Source of the DNA: Flagellimonas meridianipacifica
GTDB taxonomy: Bacteria; Bacteroidota; Bacteroidia; Flavobacteriales; Flavobacteriaceae
Assembly (NCBI RefSeq): GCF_003001695.1
Contig: NZ_PVYX01000001.1
Location: 434,001-498,000 of the forward strand
Length of the DNA: 64,000 nucleotides
Direction: 5' to 3'
Both the position numbers and the translations under genes were made by a program. Below the pieces are notes generated by a model. That model saw nothing but the letters and a program-made list of their open reading frames with translations, did no database searches and had not been told where the DNA came from. Numbering within the stretch: position 1 is the stretch's first letter; every line of letters begins with the position of its first letter. Below, in pieces: positions 1-8,903 of this stretch.

Positions 1-114
1 TTTATTGGTAAAAGCAAACTATTTGCTTTGCGCAACCTTTACAACAAGTTGATTTTAAACGACATAAAAAATGATAAAGTCAAGTTTCTACAATGTGCTA
101 ATTCCAATCGTTGA
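1..114 (+). other. Possible tail of an upstream gene (left edge)
   Basis: Frame 1 is open from the first base to a TGA at 112-114 and overlaps the next gene by 44 bases. Frame 2 is open only to a TGA at 50-52 and would end 18 bases before the radical SAM start. Either could be the 3' end of a gene, including a precursor peptide for the cluster that follows. Neither tail resembles a family I know, and the stretch is too short to decide. Confidence 0.2.
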
Positions 115-1531
115 ATCTGATGAATATATCCTCTACAATACAAAAAATGGGGGGTTGGAATTGTTGACTTACTCTAACGGTATTGAGTTAGAGCGCTACC
201 ATGACATAACTTCAATTGACCTCAAGAGCGAAGGAAGAAATCTACCTATGCTTGAATATTTATATTCTAAGGGCTATTTTCTTGATGCGGATATTGATGA
301 GCGTGAAGAGTTTCATTCATTTTATTCGAAAGAAAGAAGAGATACAACAATTAAATCTCCCGGTACTATTAACCTCACTATTGGAACAACTATTCTTTGC
401 AACATGGGGTGTCCATATTGTTTTGAATTTGTTAAGCCAAATCTAACGCTTAAGAGTGAGGAGAACATTGTCGGAATCGCCAAATATGTGAATGACATGA
501 TAGTAAAGTCTCCTGTAAAATCTTGGAAAACATTAAACGTAACATGGTACGGTGGAGAACCCTTAATTAACACTTTTGGAATTGAAAAATTAACTCCACT
601 TCTCTTAGAACTTTGCGAGAAATACGGGATGGATTATAATTCTGATATTATTACAAATGGACTATTACTTGATTTAAAGACCTGGAACTTCTTAATCGAA
701 AATAAAGTTCAAAACGTTCAGGTGACCATAGATGGTTCGAAAGAAACTCACAATAAAAGTAGACCACTGAAAGGAAAAAATACTGACACAAGAAAGAATT
801 ACGAGAGAATATTGGAGAATCTATCTATTATGCCAACTGGAATTAAGACAAATATTAGAATTAACGTCGATAGAAAAGTAGCGTCTAGTTTCGCGGAATT
901 TTTCGAAGATATGGAAAGTTATGGTATATGGCCTATGAGATTTTCGGAATTCAATTTTAGTCCTTCGTGGCTTAGGGTTTATGAAGAAGCTGGAGATTAT
1001 GACAGTTCTGAAGGCCTAAGTAATCCTGAATTTTTTGATGTACTACAAGACTTCCGCGCTTTAAAAATAAAATTATTCAATAAATGGGCCACAAAGAATA
1101 ATATACCTCAGGCAAAGTTGAAATGGACTCTTCCATCCAAACAGCAAGATTGCGCAACCTGGGTTTCTCCTTATAGTATGGTTATCGACCCTTTAGGATA
1201 CATTCACAAATGTTGGGAGACTATTCACGATAAAAAAAGAAGTGTCAATCATGTAAATTCTGGCTATAGTTTTGATGATTTCAAAGAATATTTTGACTTT
1301 GACCGATTCCAATTGCATCAAGACTGCTACGAATGTAAATACCTGCCGGTCTGTGACCAATTATCTTGTTCTCATCAAGCAATTGAAACCGGGAAACCAC
1401 CATGCACATATTGGAAGGAGAGAACAATACCATTTGTTAAGGAACAATATCTAATGTTGAAAAATCATCCGGACCTCATAAGTGCTCCCATTAATCAAAA
1501 GTTTGAGAATACCGGCCATACCAATAAATAA
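71..1531 (+). CDS. Radical SAM/SPASM peptide-maturase-like protein
   Basis: The 486-residue product has the radical SAM cluster motif CNMGCPYC (Cys110, Cys114, Cys117), then the WYGGEP motif near 159-164, which helps bind S-adenosylmethionine. A Cys-rich C-terminal region (Cys361, 381, 419, 422, 428, 433, 445) is typical of SPASM auxiliary iron-sulfur clusters. The N-terminal 95 residues precede the barrel and resemble the leader of peptide-modifying SPASM enzymes. Known family members cross-link, epimerise or cleave residues in ribosomal peptides; which reaction applies here is not visible. It is first in a co-directional cluster with a peptide-arginase-like gene, proteases and an exporter, which supports peptide maturation. 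The ATG at 71 has no strong Shine-Dalgarno sequence, as is usual in this phylum. Confidence 0.85.
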   Translation: MIKSSFYNVLIPIVESDEYILYNTKNGGLELLTYSNGIELERYHDITSIDLKSEGRNLPMLEYLYSKGYFLDADIDEREEFHSFYSKERRDTTIKSPGTINLTIGTTILCNMGCPYCFEFVKPNLTLKSEENIVGIAKYVNDMIVKSPVKSWKTLNVTWYGGEPLINTFGIEKLTPLLLELCEKYGMDYNSDIITNGLLLDLKTWNFLIENKVQNVQVTIDGSKETHNKSRPLKGKNTDTRKNYERILENLSIMPTGIKTNIRINVDRKVASSFAEFFEDMESYGIWPMRFSEFNFSPSWLRVYEEAGDYDSSEGLSNPEFFDVLQDFRALKIKLFNKWATKNNIPQAKLKWTLPSKQQDCATWVSPYSMVIDPLGYIHKCWETIHDKKRSVNHVNSGYSFDDFKEYFDFDRFQLHQDCYECKYLPVCDQLSCSHQAIETGKPPCTYWKERTIPFVKEQYLMLKNHPDLISAPINQKFENTGHTNK

Positions 1532-1560
1532 TTTTCCAATTCTTTTTAATTGTTAGGTTT

Positions 1561-2493
1561 ATGAAAAAAACTTCAATTCAAACCTTTGTTATAGAAGAAC
1601 ATAATGAAGCGTTTTTCGTATGGCAATATGCCCTAGCTAATGGACTTATTAAACAAAAGCAAAATTGCTTAATTCATGTTGATGAGCATTCAGACATGGG
1701 AACTCCAAGGTTTAATATTTCTATAGACAATTTAGGTTCAGATTTATCCGATATTCATGATTTTGTATTTAAGGAGCTAAACATTGCCTCTTTTATTATA
1801 CCCTCAATTTATAAAGGTTTATTCCGAAGTATTTATTGGGTTAAACAAAAACATAGAAAATCTTCAATCACTTCAAATAAAATGTATGTCAAATCCTTAA
1901 ATGATTCCGGTAAGAAATTGATGTCTGGTAAGATTGAAGATATACCTAAGATTATCGAGGAGTACAGAAAGTCCAGTACAACATACAAAGAATTTGAGTA
2001 TCACCTTGTTACCGAAGAAAACCTACCATCTAAAGTAAATCCGGTATTAGACATAGACTTGGACTATTTTTCCTGTACAGGAATGCCTAATCAAAACAAG
2101 GAAATAATAATTGAGATATCTGAAGATGAGTTTAATGAGTTTACAAATGACAAATACCACCGTTTGAATTATTTACCATCTAGGGTAGAAGCTAGAAAAA
2201 TTGATGGAAAATATTTCTATCTCTTAAATTATTATAATGAGTTATATCCAAGTAGTCTTTTAAAAAACAAGAAGGAGATTGAAGAAAGAGTTAAAAAGTT
2301 TGTTAACACAATCTCCAAAAAAGTAGGTGAACCTCAAATAATAACTATCTGTAGATCACGATTTAGTGAATACACTCCTCCAGAGCAATGGGAATTCATT
2401 GAAAAATATCTAATAAGTTGTCTATCAGAAATTTACAATTTAGATATCCACTACATAGACGAAATCAATTTTTTTCAAAATGAAATTGCTTAG
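1561..2493 (+). CDS. UPF0489 / peptide-arginase-type protein
   Basis: The 310-residue protein has an arginase-like metal-binding layout: His14 near the start, a D-x-H-x-D motif (Asp41, His43, Asp45) and a later D-x-D-x-D (Asp164, Asp166, Asp168) followed by YF. This is the pattern of UPF0489, the family of OspR-type peptide arginases, which turn arginine in a precursor peptide into ornithine in landornamide-type pathways. Its position 29 bases after a radical SAM/SPASM gene fits that role. The next gene starts inside its 3' end (14-base overlap), suggesting translational coupling. UPF0489 also has members of unknown function, so peptide arginase is a strong inference rather than a certainty. 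Confidence 0.75.
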   Translation: MKKTSIQTFVIEEHNEAFFVWQYALANGLIKQKQNCLIHVDEHSDMGTPRFNISIDNLGSDLSDIHDFVFKELNIASFIIPSIYKGLFRSIYWVKQKHRKSSITSNKMYVKSLNDSGKKLMSGKIEDIPKIIEEYRKSSTTYKEFEYHLVTEENLPSKVNPVLDIDLDYFSCTGMPNQNKEIIIEISEDEFNEFTNDKYHRLNYLPSRVEARKIDGKYFYLLNYYNELYPSSLLKNKKEIEERVKKFVNTISKKVGEPQIITICRSRFSEYTPPEQWEFIEKYLISCLSEIYNLDIHYIDEINFFQNEIA

Positions 2494-4441
2494 TTTTCTT
2501 TTTTGTTTTTCATCTCTTATTGTTACAGCTCAATTTGAAGCAGTTTTCTATGAGGATGTCATTACGGATACGATATATTCATTTAAAAGTGAGAATCAAG
2601 AAAAACTTAACTATGATTTGGTATTCCCGCCTTACGAATATGGTGAAAAGCATTTGCGTGGAGGATTGCATGTTAATGAGATTTTGAAAGACAAGAAAGT
2701 TTCTGCTTTATTTCCTTCAAAAAAAGCCATAGAGGACTATCGTTTGGTCTGGTCTACCTCTTTTGAGGGAAAGAGTGTTGATTTAGAAAATAGTTCTAAC
2801 CTAGGGTTATTTTGTAGGTTAGAAACAAAAAATATCGAAAAATTACATTTTGTTTTGTTTTCTGATGATTCAAAGGAATGGTACTATAAAGAATTGAAAG
2901 TCCCGGAGAATGGATTTTTAACCCCAATCCAGTTTAATCTAAAAGATTTCAGTAGGGAAAATGCATTTTTCAAGGGTTCAAATTCCAACCCCACATTACT
3001 AAACAGTTTTAGTATTGTTGCTTCAACCAAAAGTAGTAACGGAAGTTTTTCTATTTACGATTTAATAATCGGAAATAAAAATCAAAAAAGACTTAAGGTA
3101 AATCATCGATTTTTCAAAGCACTACTTAATCAAGAAGAAACACTATTAAAAAAAAACGTTTATGAATTAATCGACGTAACAAATGAAATATATGACAATA
3201 CGTTGATTACTGGTACTATTAATTTGGAACCCATAGAAGGGTCAAACCCAGATGAGAAAACGCTTATTTATGAAATTCTAAATCTTGCATTCGAATACTA
3301 TCCATTTTATTCCGAAAAGAAAATTAAAAAGAGGGTGATAAAAATGAAATTCTCCAGCTATTGGGATACTATTAGGGATTTAGAATTGTGCGAATTAATC
3401 TCAAAGATTGATGAATTTGTTTCTAAAAACTTTAATGACGCACATTTTGGGGTAGAGTTAGCCTCAGCTTGCAAAAATGAAATGGGAAAACCTAGCAAAC
3501 TAAGAGGACCGGTAAGAGGGGTTTTTATTGGTAAAGAGCTTTACGTTGGTGCAGTATTGAATGAGAAGTTCTCAAAATTGAAAATAGGTTCTAAAATCAA
3601 AGTAATAAATGGTAAAAAGGTAAGCCATATAGTTGATAGCCTTTGGAATAATTCAAAATCCGCAGAGCATCGTAGGATAAAATATATTGAGAGAGAAATT
3701 TTATCGGGTTACAAATCAGATTCTACGCATATTGTTTATGAGGATGACACCAATCTAACGGACTCATTATTCATTACCTATAATCAAAAATCAAGAATTC
3801 CAAAAGGATTTAAATTACTTAAACATTGCGAATTCAAGAAGTTTAATGATAGTATTTCCTATTTCAGCATTAAGAATTGGTATCTAGATACTTATCTCAA
3901 GTTTATGAATCATTCTCATGAACTAATTGATTCGAAGAGAATTATTCTTGATTTAAGAGGAAATGGTGGGGGAGAAGATTTATCCTCAATTAGACTATTT
4001 TCAACATTTTTAGATACTTCCTTGACTTATTCAAAAACCGTAATCAATGGTGAAGAACAACTTTTGGTGGTCAAACCAAACCCCTATTTGAGATTAAGTG
4101 ACAAAAAAGTTATAATTATCGGTGATTGGTTGACTGCTTGCTCTAGTGAAAGTTTTATTATGGCGATGTTACAATTGCCTAATGTCCAATTTATTTCTAC
4201 AGCCAAAACGTATGGTTCAATGGCTACACGCTATAACCTCGTGCTTCCTTCGAAAAACATTATCTACATAAATGGATTGGCAGGAAAAAATGTTTTAATG
4301 GGAGAAATCGAAGACAGTGGTATTGAGCCAACCATTAAACCGCAAATTCAAAAAGTTCGAGATTTACTCCCGTATGAAGATAAGGTTTTATCTACAGCTT
4401 TAGATCCTATGGACCACTGGTTAATTATGACCAAGAATTAA
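2480..4441 (+). CDS. Exported S41-family (C-terminal-processing-type) peptidase
   Basis: The 653-residue protein starts with a signal peptide (about residues 1-17, ending near TAQ). The C-terminal third carries S41 features: an LDLRGNGGG strand-turn and an ACSSESF segment near residue 555 containing the likely catalytic Ser, followed by a YGSMAT segment. The N-terminal about 200 residues look like a beta-rich binding domain, and a degenerate PDZ-like stretch may lie near 340-390. S41 enzymes are tail-specific proteases, active here in the periplasm. Its start overlaps the arginase-like gene, so it belongs to the cluster and could trim an exported peptide, although housekeeping exported S41 proteases are also common in this phylum. 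Confidence 0.75.
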   Translation: MKLLSFLFCFSSLIVTAQFEAVFYEDVITDTIYSFKSENQEKLNYDLVFPPYEYGEKHLRGGLHVNEILKDKKVSALFPSKKAIEDYRLVWSTSFEGKSVDLENSSNLGLFCRLETKNIEKLHFVLFSDDSKEWYYKELKVPENGFLTPIQFNLKDFSRENAFFKGSNSNPTLLNSFSIVASTKSSNGSFSIYDLIIGNKNQKRLKVNHRFFKALLNQEETLLKKNVYELIDVTNEIYDNTLITGTINLEPIEGSNPDEKTLIYEILNLAFEYYPFYSEKKIKKRVIKMKFSSYWDTIRDLELCELISKIDEFVSKNFNDAHFGVELASACKNEMGKPSKLRGPVRGVFIGKELYVGAVLNEKFSKLKIGSKIKVINGKKVSHIVDSLWNNSKSAEHRRIKYIEREILSGYKSDSTHIVYEDDTNLTDSLFITYNQKSRIPKGFKLLKHCEFKKFNDSISYFSIKNWYLDTYLKFMNHSHELIDSKRIILDLRGNGGGEDLSSIRLFSTFLDTSLTYSKTVINGEEQLLVVKPNPYLRLSDKKVIIIGDWLTACSSESFIMAMLQLPNVQFISTAKTYGSMATRYNLVLPSKNIIYINGLAGKNVLMGEIEDSGIEPTIKPQIQKVRDLLPYEDKVLSTALDPMDHWLIMTKN

Positions 4442-4505
4442 GTCAATCAAGCTCAGTTCAAAACCACCAACCATAAGTTCCCTAAAATTCTCTAAACAAT
4501 AGCTC

Positions 4506-5387
4506 ATGGAAATTAAAGTAAGCAATAATTTTCCTCGAAATAATGAGGAGCAAAAAGAACTAATAGAATCCTTTAGTACTTATTCGGAACTTTTTCACGA
4601 ATGTAACTTTAATAATTACACTCTAAACTTTATCAATAGAAATCTTGATATTGACTCCTTAATCAAGAACAAGTCCAGCGCTTTAAGAAAACTCAATGTG
4701 GCTAATTACAATCTTTTGCTTTTTTGCAAAATATGTGCTGAGGAACTACAATCAACCATAAGTGTTAAAAATGGATTAAAAGAAAAATGTGATGGTTGGC
4801 TAAATATAATAAGGTCGGGAAATTCTTTCCATACTTTGTCATATGCTCAAACTATAATTGACACCTTAAATAGACATGATTTTCCCTTTATTGACAATTT
4901 ATTTTCAAAGAAATACGTGGTTATAAAGAATGCTTTTGTCGGTTTGGAGAGTAAATACAAATCCTTATATAAACTTTGTATTTATCTAAATGAAAAACAT
5001 TTATACGACGTATTGGAAAGAATTTTCAATATTCTTCAAGAAGATACACAATCTTTCCATTTTGTTGAACGAGTCGAAGTGGCGAAAATGCAGTTTGAAC
5101 TTTCCGGTTTATCGAGCTTCAACGTTTTTCCTTTAATTTCCTTGACAGTGCATAATGATAAGAATGAATTCGCAAAAGACCTGTCTGATTTCCCCTTGAT
5201 TAATAAACTTAGAAAATTGATACAAGACCTAAAGCCTGTTAATATGAACAGTGATATGGCTATAAGAATTGGAAATCACATGAATCTTTATCAGGGGTAT
5301 CGCAATTACAAAAATTTTCTTCGTCTTATAAATTCTTTAGATGAAGTTTATGATCCACAATATCAATATGCATTGATAAGAAAATAG
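4506..5387 (+). CDS. Unrecognised 293-residue protein
   Basis: I do not recognise a family. The product is soluble, with no signal peptide or membrane segment, and is predicted mostly helical, with Leu/Ile/Phe-rich amphipathic stretches and several isolated Cys residues without a CxxC pair. The stop codon TAG at 5385-5387 shares its last base with a GTG that can start the subtilisin/DUF1611 gene, so the two are probably translated together. That coupling suggests a partner or peptide-binding accessory for the fusion protein. Base composition is as AT-rich as the rest of the cluster. Confidence 0.7.
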   Translation: MEIKVSNNFPRNNEEQKELIESFSTYSELFHECNFNNYTLNFINRNLDIDSLIKNKSSALRKLNVANYNLLLFCKICAEELQSTISVKNGLKEKCDGWLNIIRSGNSFHTLSYAQTIIDTLNRHDFPFIDNLFSKKYVVIKNAFVGLESKYKSLYKLCIYLNEKHLYDVLERIFNILQEDTQSFHFVERVEVAKMQFELSGLSSFNVFPLISLTVHNDKNEFAKDLSDFPLINKLRKLIQDLKPVNMNSDMAIRIGNHMNLYQGYRNYKNFLRLINSLDEVYDPQYQYALIRK

Positions 5388-7309
5388 TGAAAATGAATAT
5401 TGTGATAATTGATCAGGGTGTTGAAAAAAACCATCCAAAACTCAAAAATTGTGATATTGAAGGTTACTTAATTTCCGTAGATGAAGATGGATCAATCAAA
5501 ATTAAGGATAATGATTGTTCTGATGATACTGGTCACGGTACTGCGATAGCAGGAATTATAAACCGAATTGATTCTTCTAGTAAAATACTATCTGTTCATA
5601 TGACCTCCCTTAATGGGATAATCAATGAGAGTCTTGTTTGTTCATCATTGGAGTTCAGTATTGAAAATTTAAAACCCAATGTCATAAACTTGAGTTTAGG
5701 TATTCCTACTGAAGTACCTTCCATGAGACTAAAAAAAATATGTGAAGAAGCTTTTCAGAAAAATGTTTTTATCGTGGCTGCTGCTCATCCAAGTATTAGT
5801 CGCCCGTGTTTTCCTGCATTCTTTTCTTGTGTGTTCGGAGTAGCGAATGGTTTAGTCAAAAACAAAATGGAGTATAGATATTGTGAAGGAGCACCAATAA
5901 ATATTCTAGCTTATGGCGGAGTTCAAAGGGTACTTTGGAAAGATTCAGAGTATCGGATTACTGCAGGTACAAGTTACGCCGCTGCAAGATTTACAGGAAT
6001 CTTATCTCGACTAATTAACGAATGTGAAAGCAATTTGCATAAAAAAATCTATTCAATTCTGAGAAAGAATAGTTCTTCAAAAGTTATTCCTTTCAAATAC
6101 AGAAAAAACCTTGATGATTTTTTGTTTCGAGAATCTAAAACTACTAGCAAATTACAAAAGGAAGTTTTTTTTAACTGCATGGAGAGTCTCCAGGAGACTA
6201 AAAAGATTGCACTTTTTCCAATTTCAGAGAAAGAAAACTCTACCATACTAAAATTCAAAAAACAAAGCAAGTTTCCAATAACCTTGCTTATGGATTATCC
6301 GAAAGTGCTAAAAAAGAGCATGTTAATTCAGAAATCCACTACTGATGTAGTTTACAGGTCAGGCACTTTAAGTGAAAATGACTTTTCCCTTTTTGATACT
6401 CTTGTTGTGGGCTATTTTCTCGAACAGGATTTTGATGCCAACATACTTTTTGGGATTAGAATCATAGAAGAGTGTGTCAAAAGAAATAAAAGCTTCATTG
6501 TATGGGATAGGTCGGTATCTAATCTTATTCAAGAAGAAATCAGAAAACAAAAAAGAAAGTATACTGGAAAGTTATTCTACCAAGGTATAAATCTCCAACA
6601 ATTTCAACAGGCTTTAGAATTTTCAAATCTTCCAAAGATAAAAGTACCTGTTTTAGCTGTTGTAGGGACAGGCAGTCAGCAAGGCAAAGTTACCATACAA
6701 CTCCAAATCAAATTTAGTCTTGAAGCTCTTGGCTATAATGTATCCCATTTTGCAACAGAACCTCAAGCAGTAATATTTGGAGCTCAAATGCTATTTCCCT
6801 ACGGATTCAATTCTCCGGTTGAAATTTCCAATGATAAGTGGGGAAAATACATTTCACAATGTCTTAAGGGAATACAAGAAGTAAATAATCCGGATATAAT
6901 TATTTCAGGAACACAGGGTGGTATGATACCGCGTAATGCCCAAATCTTAGATTCTTCTGACTATATATTATCCTCACTCAATTTCATTTCCAGCCTCAAA
7001 CCCGATGCCGTTGTTTGCGCTATTAACCCAACTGATGAAATTGACTTGATTAGAAATACTATTGAGACTATTAAAATCTTCACAGGGGCAAAAACTTTGT
7101 TTTTATGCATGACTCCGTATCGTAGAAGGTTTATAAAAACAACTAATGGGGGTGTTTTAGCAAACTACGATGTAATGGATAAGTATGAAATGGAAAATCG
7201 TATGAAATGTTATTCCAAAGAATTGAAAATTCCTGTAATCGATATCATGGATAAAAACAATTATGATTTCATTGTGAATAGCATTCAAATGGCATTTTCA
7301 AATTCTTAA
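5387..7309 (+). CDS. Subtilisin-like (S8) domain fused to DUF1611-like domain
   Basis: The 640-residue protein has an N-terminal subtilisin fold with the triad Asp9, His50 (in TGHGT) and Ser196 (in GTSYAA). The usual oxyanion-hole Asn of the AAGN motif is replaced: the stretch reads AAAHP at 131-135. After residue about 270 comes a second domain with a P-loop, GTGSQQGK (427-434), and downstream segments typical of DUF1611, the family of DgcN, which N-acylates D-glutamate. No signal peptide is present, so it acts in the cytoplasm. In context it may cleave a leader peptide and then modify or ligate the released terminus, but this is inference. Start may be GTG 5387 or ATG 5393. The fusion is unusual and the altered oxyanion site raises the option of a non-proteolytic S8 domain. 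Confidence 0.8.
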   Translation: MKMNIVIIDQGVEKNHPKLKNCDIEGYLISVDEDGSIKIKDNDCSDDTGHGTAIAGIINRIDSSSKILSVHMTSLNGIINESLVCSSLEFSIENLKPNVINLSLGIPTEVPSMRLKKICEEAFQKNVFIVAAAHPSISRPCFPAFFSCVFGVANGLVKNKMEYRYCEGAPINILAYGGVQRVLWKDSEYRITAGTSYAAARFTGILSRLINECESNLHKKIYSILRKNSSSKVIPFKYRKNLDDFLFRESKTTSKLQKEVFFNCMESLQETKKIALFPISEKENSTILKFKKQSKFPITLLMDYPKVLKKSMLIQKSTTDVVYRSGTLSENDFSLFDTLVVGYFLEQDFDANILFGIRIIEECVKRNKSFIVWDRSVSNLIQEEIRKQKRKYTGKLFYQGINLQQFQQALEFSNLPKIKVPVLAVVGTGSQQGKVTIQLQIKFSLEALGYNVSHFATEPQAVIFGAQMLFPYGFNSPVEISNDKWGKYISQCLKGIQEVNNPDIIISGTQGGMIPRNAQILDSSDYILSSLNFISSLKPDAVVCAINPTDEIDLIRNTIETIKIFTGAKTLFLCMTPYRRRFIKTTNGGVLANYDVMDKYEMENRMKCYSKELKIPVIDIMDKNNYDFIVNSIQMAFSNS

Positions 7310-7334
7310 TCGATTAAGTATAAAAAGGAAAATT

Positions 7335-8183
7335 ATGTTTAGTAGAGAGATTACAGACTATTTAAAGTCTAAAGACATATTGGAAGAGTGTTCAAAGCCT
7401 ACCAAAGATTTTTTTAATCAAAATTTTGGATTTAAGAACAGGCCAGTACTAATAAAAGATGTCGCAAATTCTTGGGACGCATTCTCCAAGTGGAATAGCT
7501 CTTTTTTCCGTAAACATTATGGGGACAAAAAAGTTGATGCTAGGGATGTTTTAAGTAAAGACAGGAAAATCAAGAAATTCACTCTTGAGGATTACCTAGC
7601 TACTGCTCTTGAAAATATAGATGGACAAGAAGGTAAGTTCCCCTATTATCTTATAGACTGCCAGATTCATCTTAATACTCCTTTAGAAAATGATTATATA
7701 GTCCCCGACTACTTTAAATGCTGGTATCGATCAATTAAATCCAGAAAAATAAGACATATCCTGTCATGGCTATATATAGGAGGAGCTAACACCTTTAGCA
7801 ACGTACACATGGATATCTGGGATACTAGCGCATGGAATGCGGTAATTTCCGGACGTAAACTTTGGCTTTTTTACGATGAGTCGCAAACAGATTTATTGTA
7901 CGAAGGGAAAGTAAATCCATTTTATCCAGATTACAATCGATATCCAAAACTAAAAGATGCAAGACCAGTGGTTTGTATTCAAAAACCGGGTGAAATCGTT
8001 TTTACCCCAAGCAAATGGTGGCATGCGGTTTACAACATTCAGTCTGGGATTTCACTTACTGAGAATTTTATAAATGCGACCAACATAAAAAATGTTATGG
8101 ACAATTTTAAAAAAAGAAATAATATCAAGGCGATTGATTCACTAAAACAAATAGCAACAGAAAACTCATATTCTAGAGTTTAA
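7335..8183 (+). CDS. JmjC/cupin-like Fe(II)-2-oxoglutarate hydroxylase
   Basis: The 282-residue protein fits the cupin_8/JmjC hydroxylase family. The iron-binding facial triad is visible as His158-x-Asp160 in NVHMD and a distal His230 in KWWHAVYN. GRKLWLFY around 173-180 supplies the usual basic and aromatic residues that contact 2-oxoglutarate. Such enzymes hydroxylate side chains of proteins or carrier-bound amino acids. It lies 11 bases upstream of an acyl carrier protein gene and downstream of peptide-modifying genes, so the substrate could be either the peptide or an ACP-bound acyl or aminoacyl group. It is cytoplasmic, with no signal peptide. Confidence 0.82.
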   Translation: MFSREITDYLKSKDILEECSKPTKDFFNQNFGFKNRPVLIKDVANSWDAFSKWNSSFFRKHYGDKKVDARDVLSKDRKIKKFTLEDYLATALENIDGQEGKFPYYLIDCQIHLNTPLENDYIVPDYFKCWYRSIKSRKIRHILSWLYIGGANTFSNVHMDIWDTSAWNAVISGRKLWLFYDESQTDLLYEGKVNPFYPDYNRYPKLKDARPVVCIQKPGEIVFTPSKWWHAVYNIQSGISLTENFINATNIKNVMDNFKKRNNIKAIDSLKQIATENSYSRV

Positions 8184-8194
8184 AGTTATTAAAT

Positions 8195-8458
8195 ATGGTT
8201 AGAACCGACATTTTGCATGCTGTAAAAAGTACAATAAACTCATATTTCCCTGGAGAAGAAGACTTCGAGTTAAGTATAGGTGACAAACTTCATATTTTAT
8301 TGAGTGAATCTACACAGGCACTATCCTTGATTACCTCATTAGAAGATGAGTTTGAAATTGAATTTAATGATGATGATATTGATATGGATTTTTTCCTTTC
8401 CGTTGAAGTTATTACTGAAAAAATCATGAGTAGTCTAAAACAGGACATTCGTATTTAA
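8195..8458 (+). CDS. Acyl carrier protein, cluster-specific
   Basis: The 87-residue acidic protein aligns with acyl carrier proteins: a helix ending LEDEFEIEF, typical of ACP helix III, sits ten residues after Ser39 (in ESTQAL), the expected phosphopantetheine attachment site. The usual DSL is changed to EST. It is far too divergent to be the housekeeping FAS ACP and is followed directly by a holo-ACP synthase gene, so it is probably dedicated to this pathway. It would carry an acyl or aminoacyl thioester for the condensation-domain protein encoded at the end of the cluster. Confidence 0.75.
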   Translation: MVRTDILHAVKSTINSYFPGEEDFELSIGDKLHILLSESTQALSLITSLEDEFEIEFNDDDIDMDFFLSVEVITEKIMSSLKQDIRI

Positions 8459-8495
8459 TTCTTCAAACGCAGTTTTGACAAATCAGTAGTACATC

Positions 8496-8864
8496 ATGAA
8501 TGTAGGAGTTGATATGATAGGGTTAGAATATGTTTCACACGAAATCGATAAAGGTTCGCACTTCATTAAAAGAGTCTTTACCACGGAAGAAATAAAGTAT
8601 TGTGAATCTCAAAACAATCCCGTACAGCACTATGCTGCTAGATTGGCTGGTAAAGAGGCTGTGATGAAAGCTTTAGGGACTGGATGGGGCAAGGGTGTTA
8701 AATGGAATGATATTGAAGTTTTAAGACTTATAAATGGCAATCCATATGTCCGTCTCCATGGTAAAACTAAGAAGATTTTTGAAAATTCTGGATACAGTAA
8801 AATCGCGATTACTTTAACACATTACGGACAAACCGCACTAGCCTTTGTGATTTTCTTCGATTAA
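8496..8864 (+). CDS. acpS: Holo-[acyl-carrier-protein] synthase
   Basis: The 122-residue product has the AcpS signature: GVDMIG at the start (metal-binding Asp6) and a central LAGKEAVMKALG motif. Length matches the family. It transfers 4'-phosphopantetheine from coenzyme A to the carrier-protein serine. The gene sits 37 bases after the ACP gene, so the ACP at 8195-8458 is the obvious substrate. It is likely a second, cluster-specific copy besides a housekeeping acpS elsewhere, but this window cannot show that. Confidence 0.88.
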   Translation: MNVGVDMIGLEYVSHEIDKGSHFIKRVFTTEEIKYCESQNNPVQHYAARLAGKEAVMKALGTGWGKGVKWNDIEVLRLINGNPYVRLHGKTKKIFENSGYSKIAITLTHYGQTALAFVIFFD

Positions 8865-8903
8865 TCTAATCAGTTTTCACAACCTTTTGTAATCAAACGA
8901 AGA

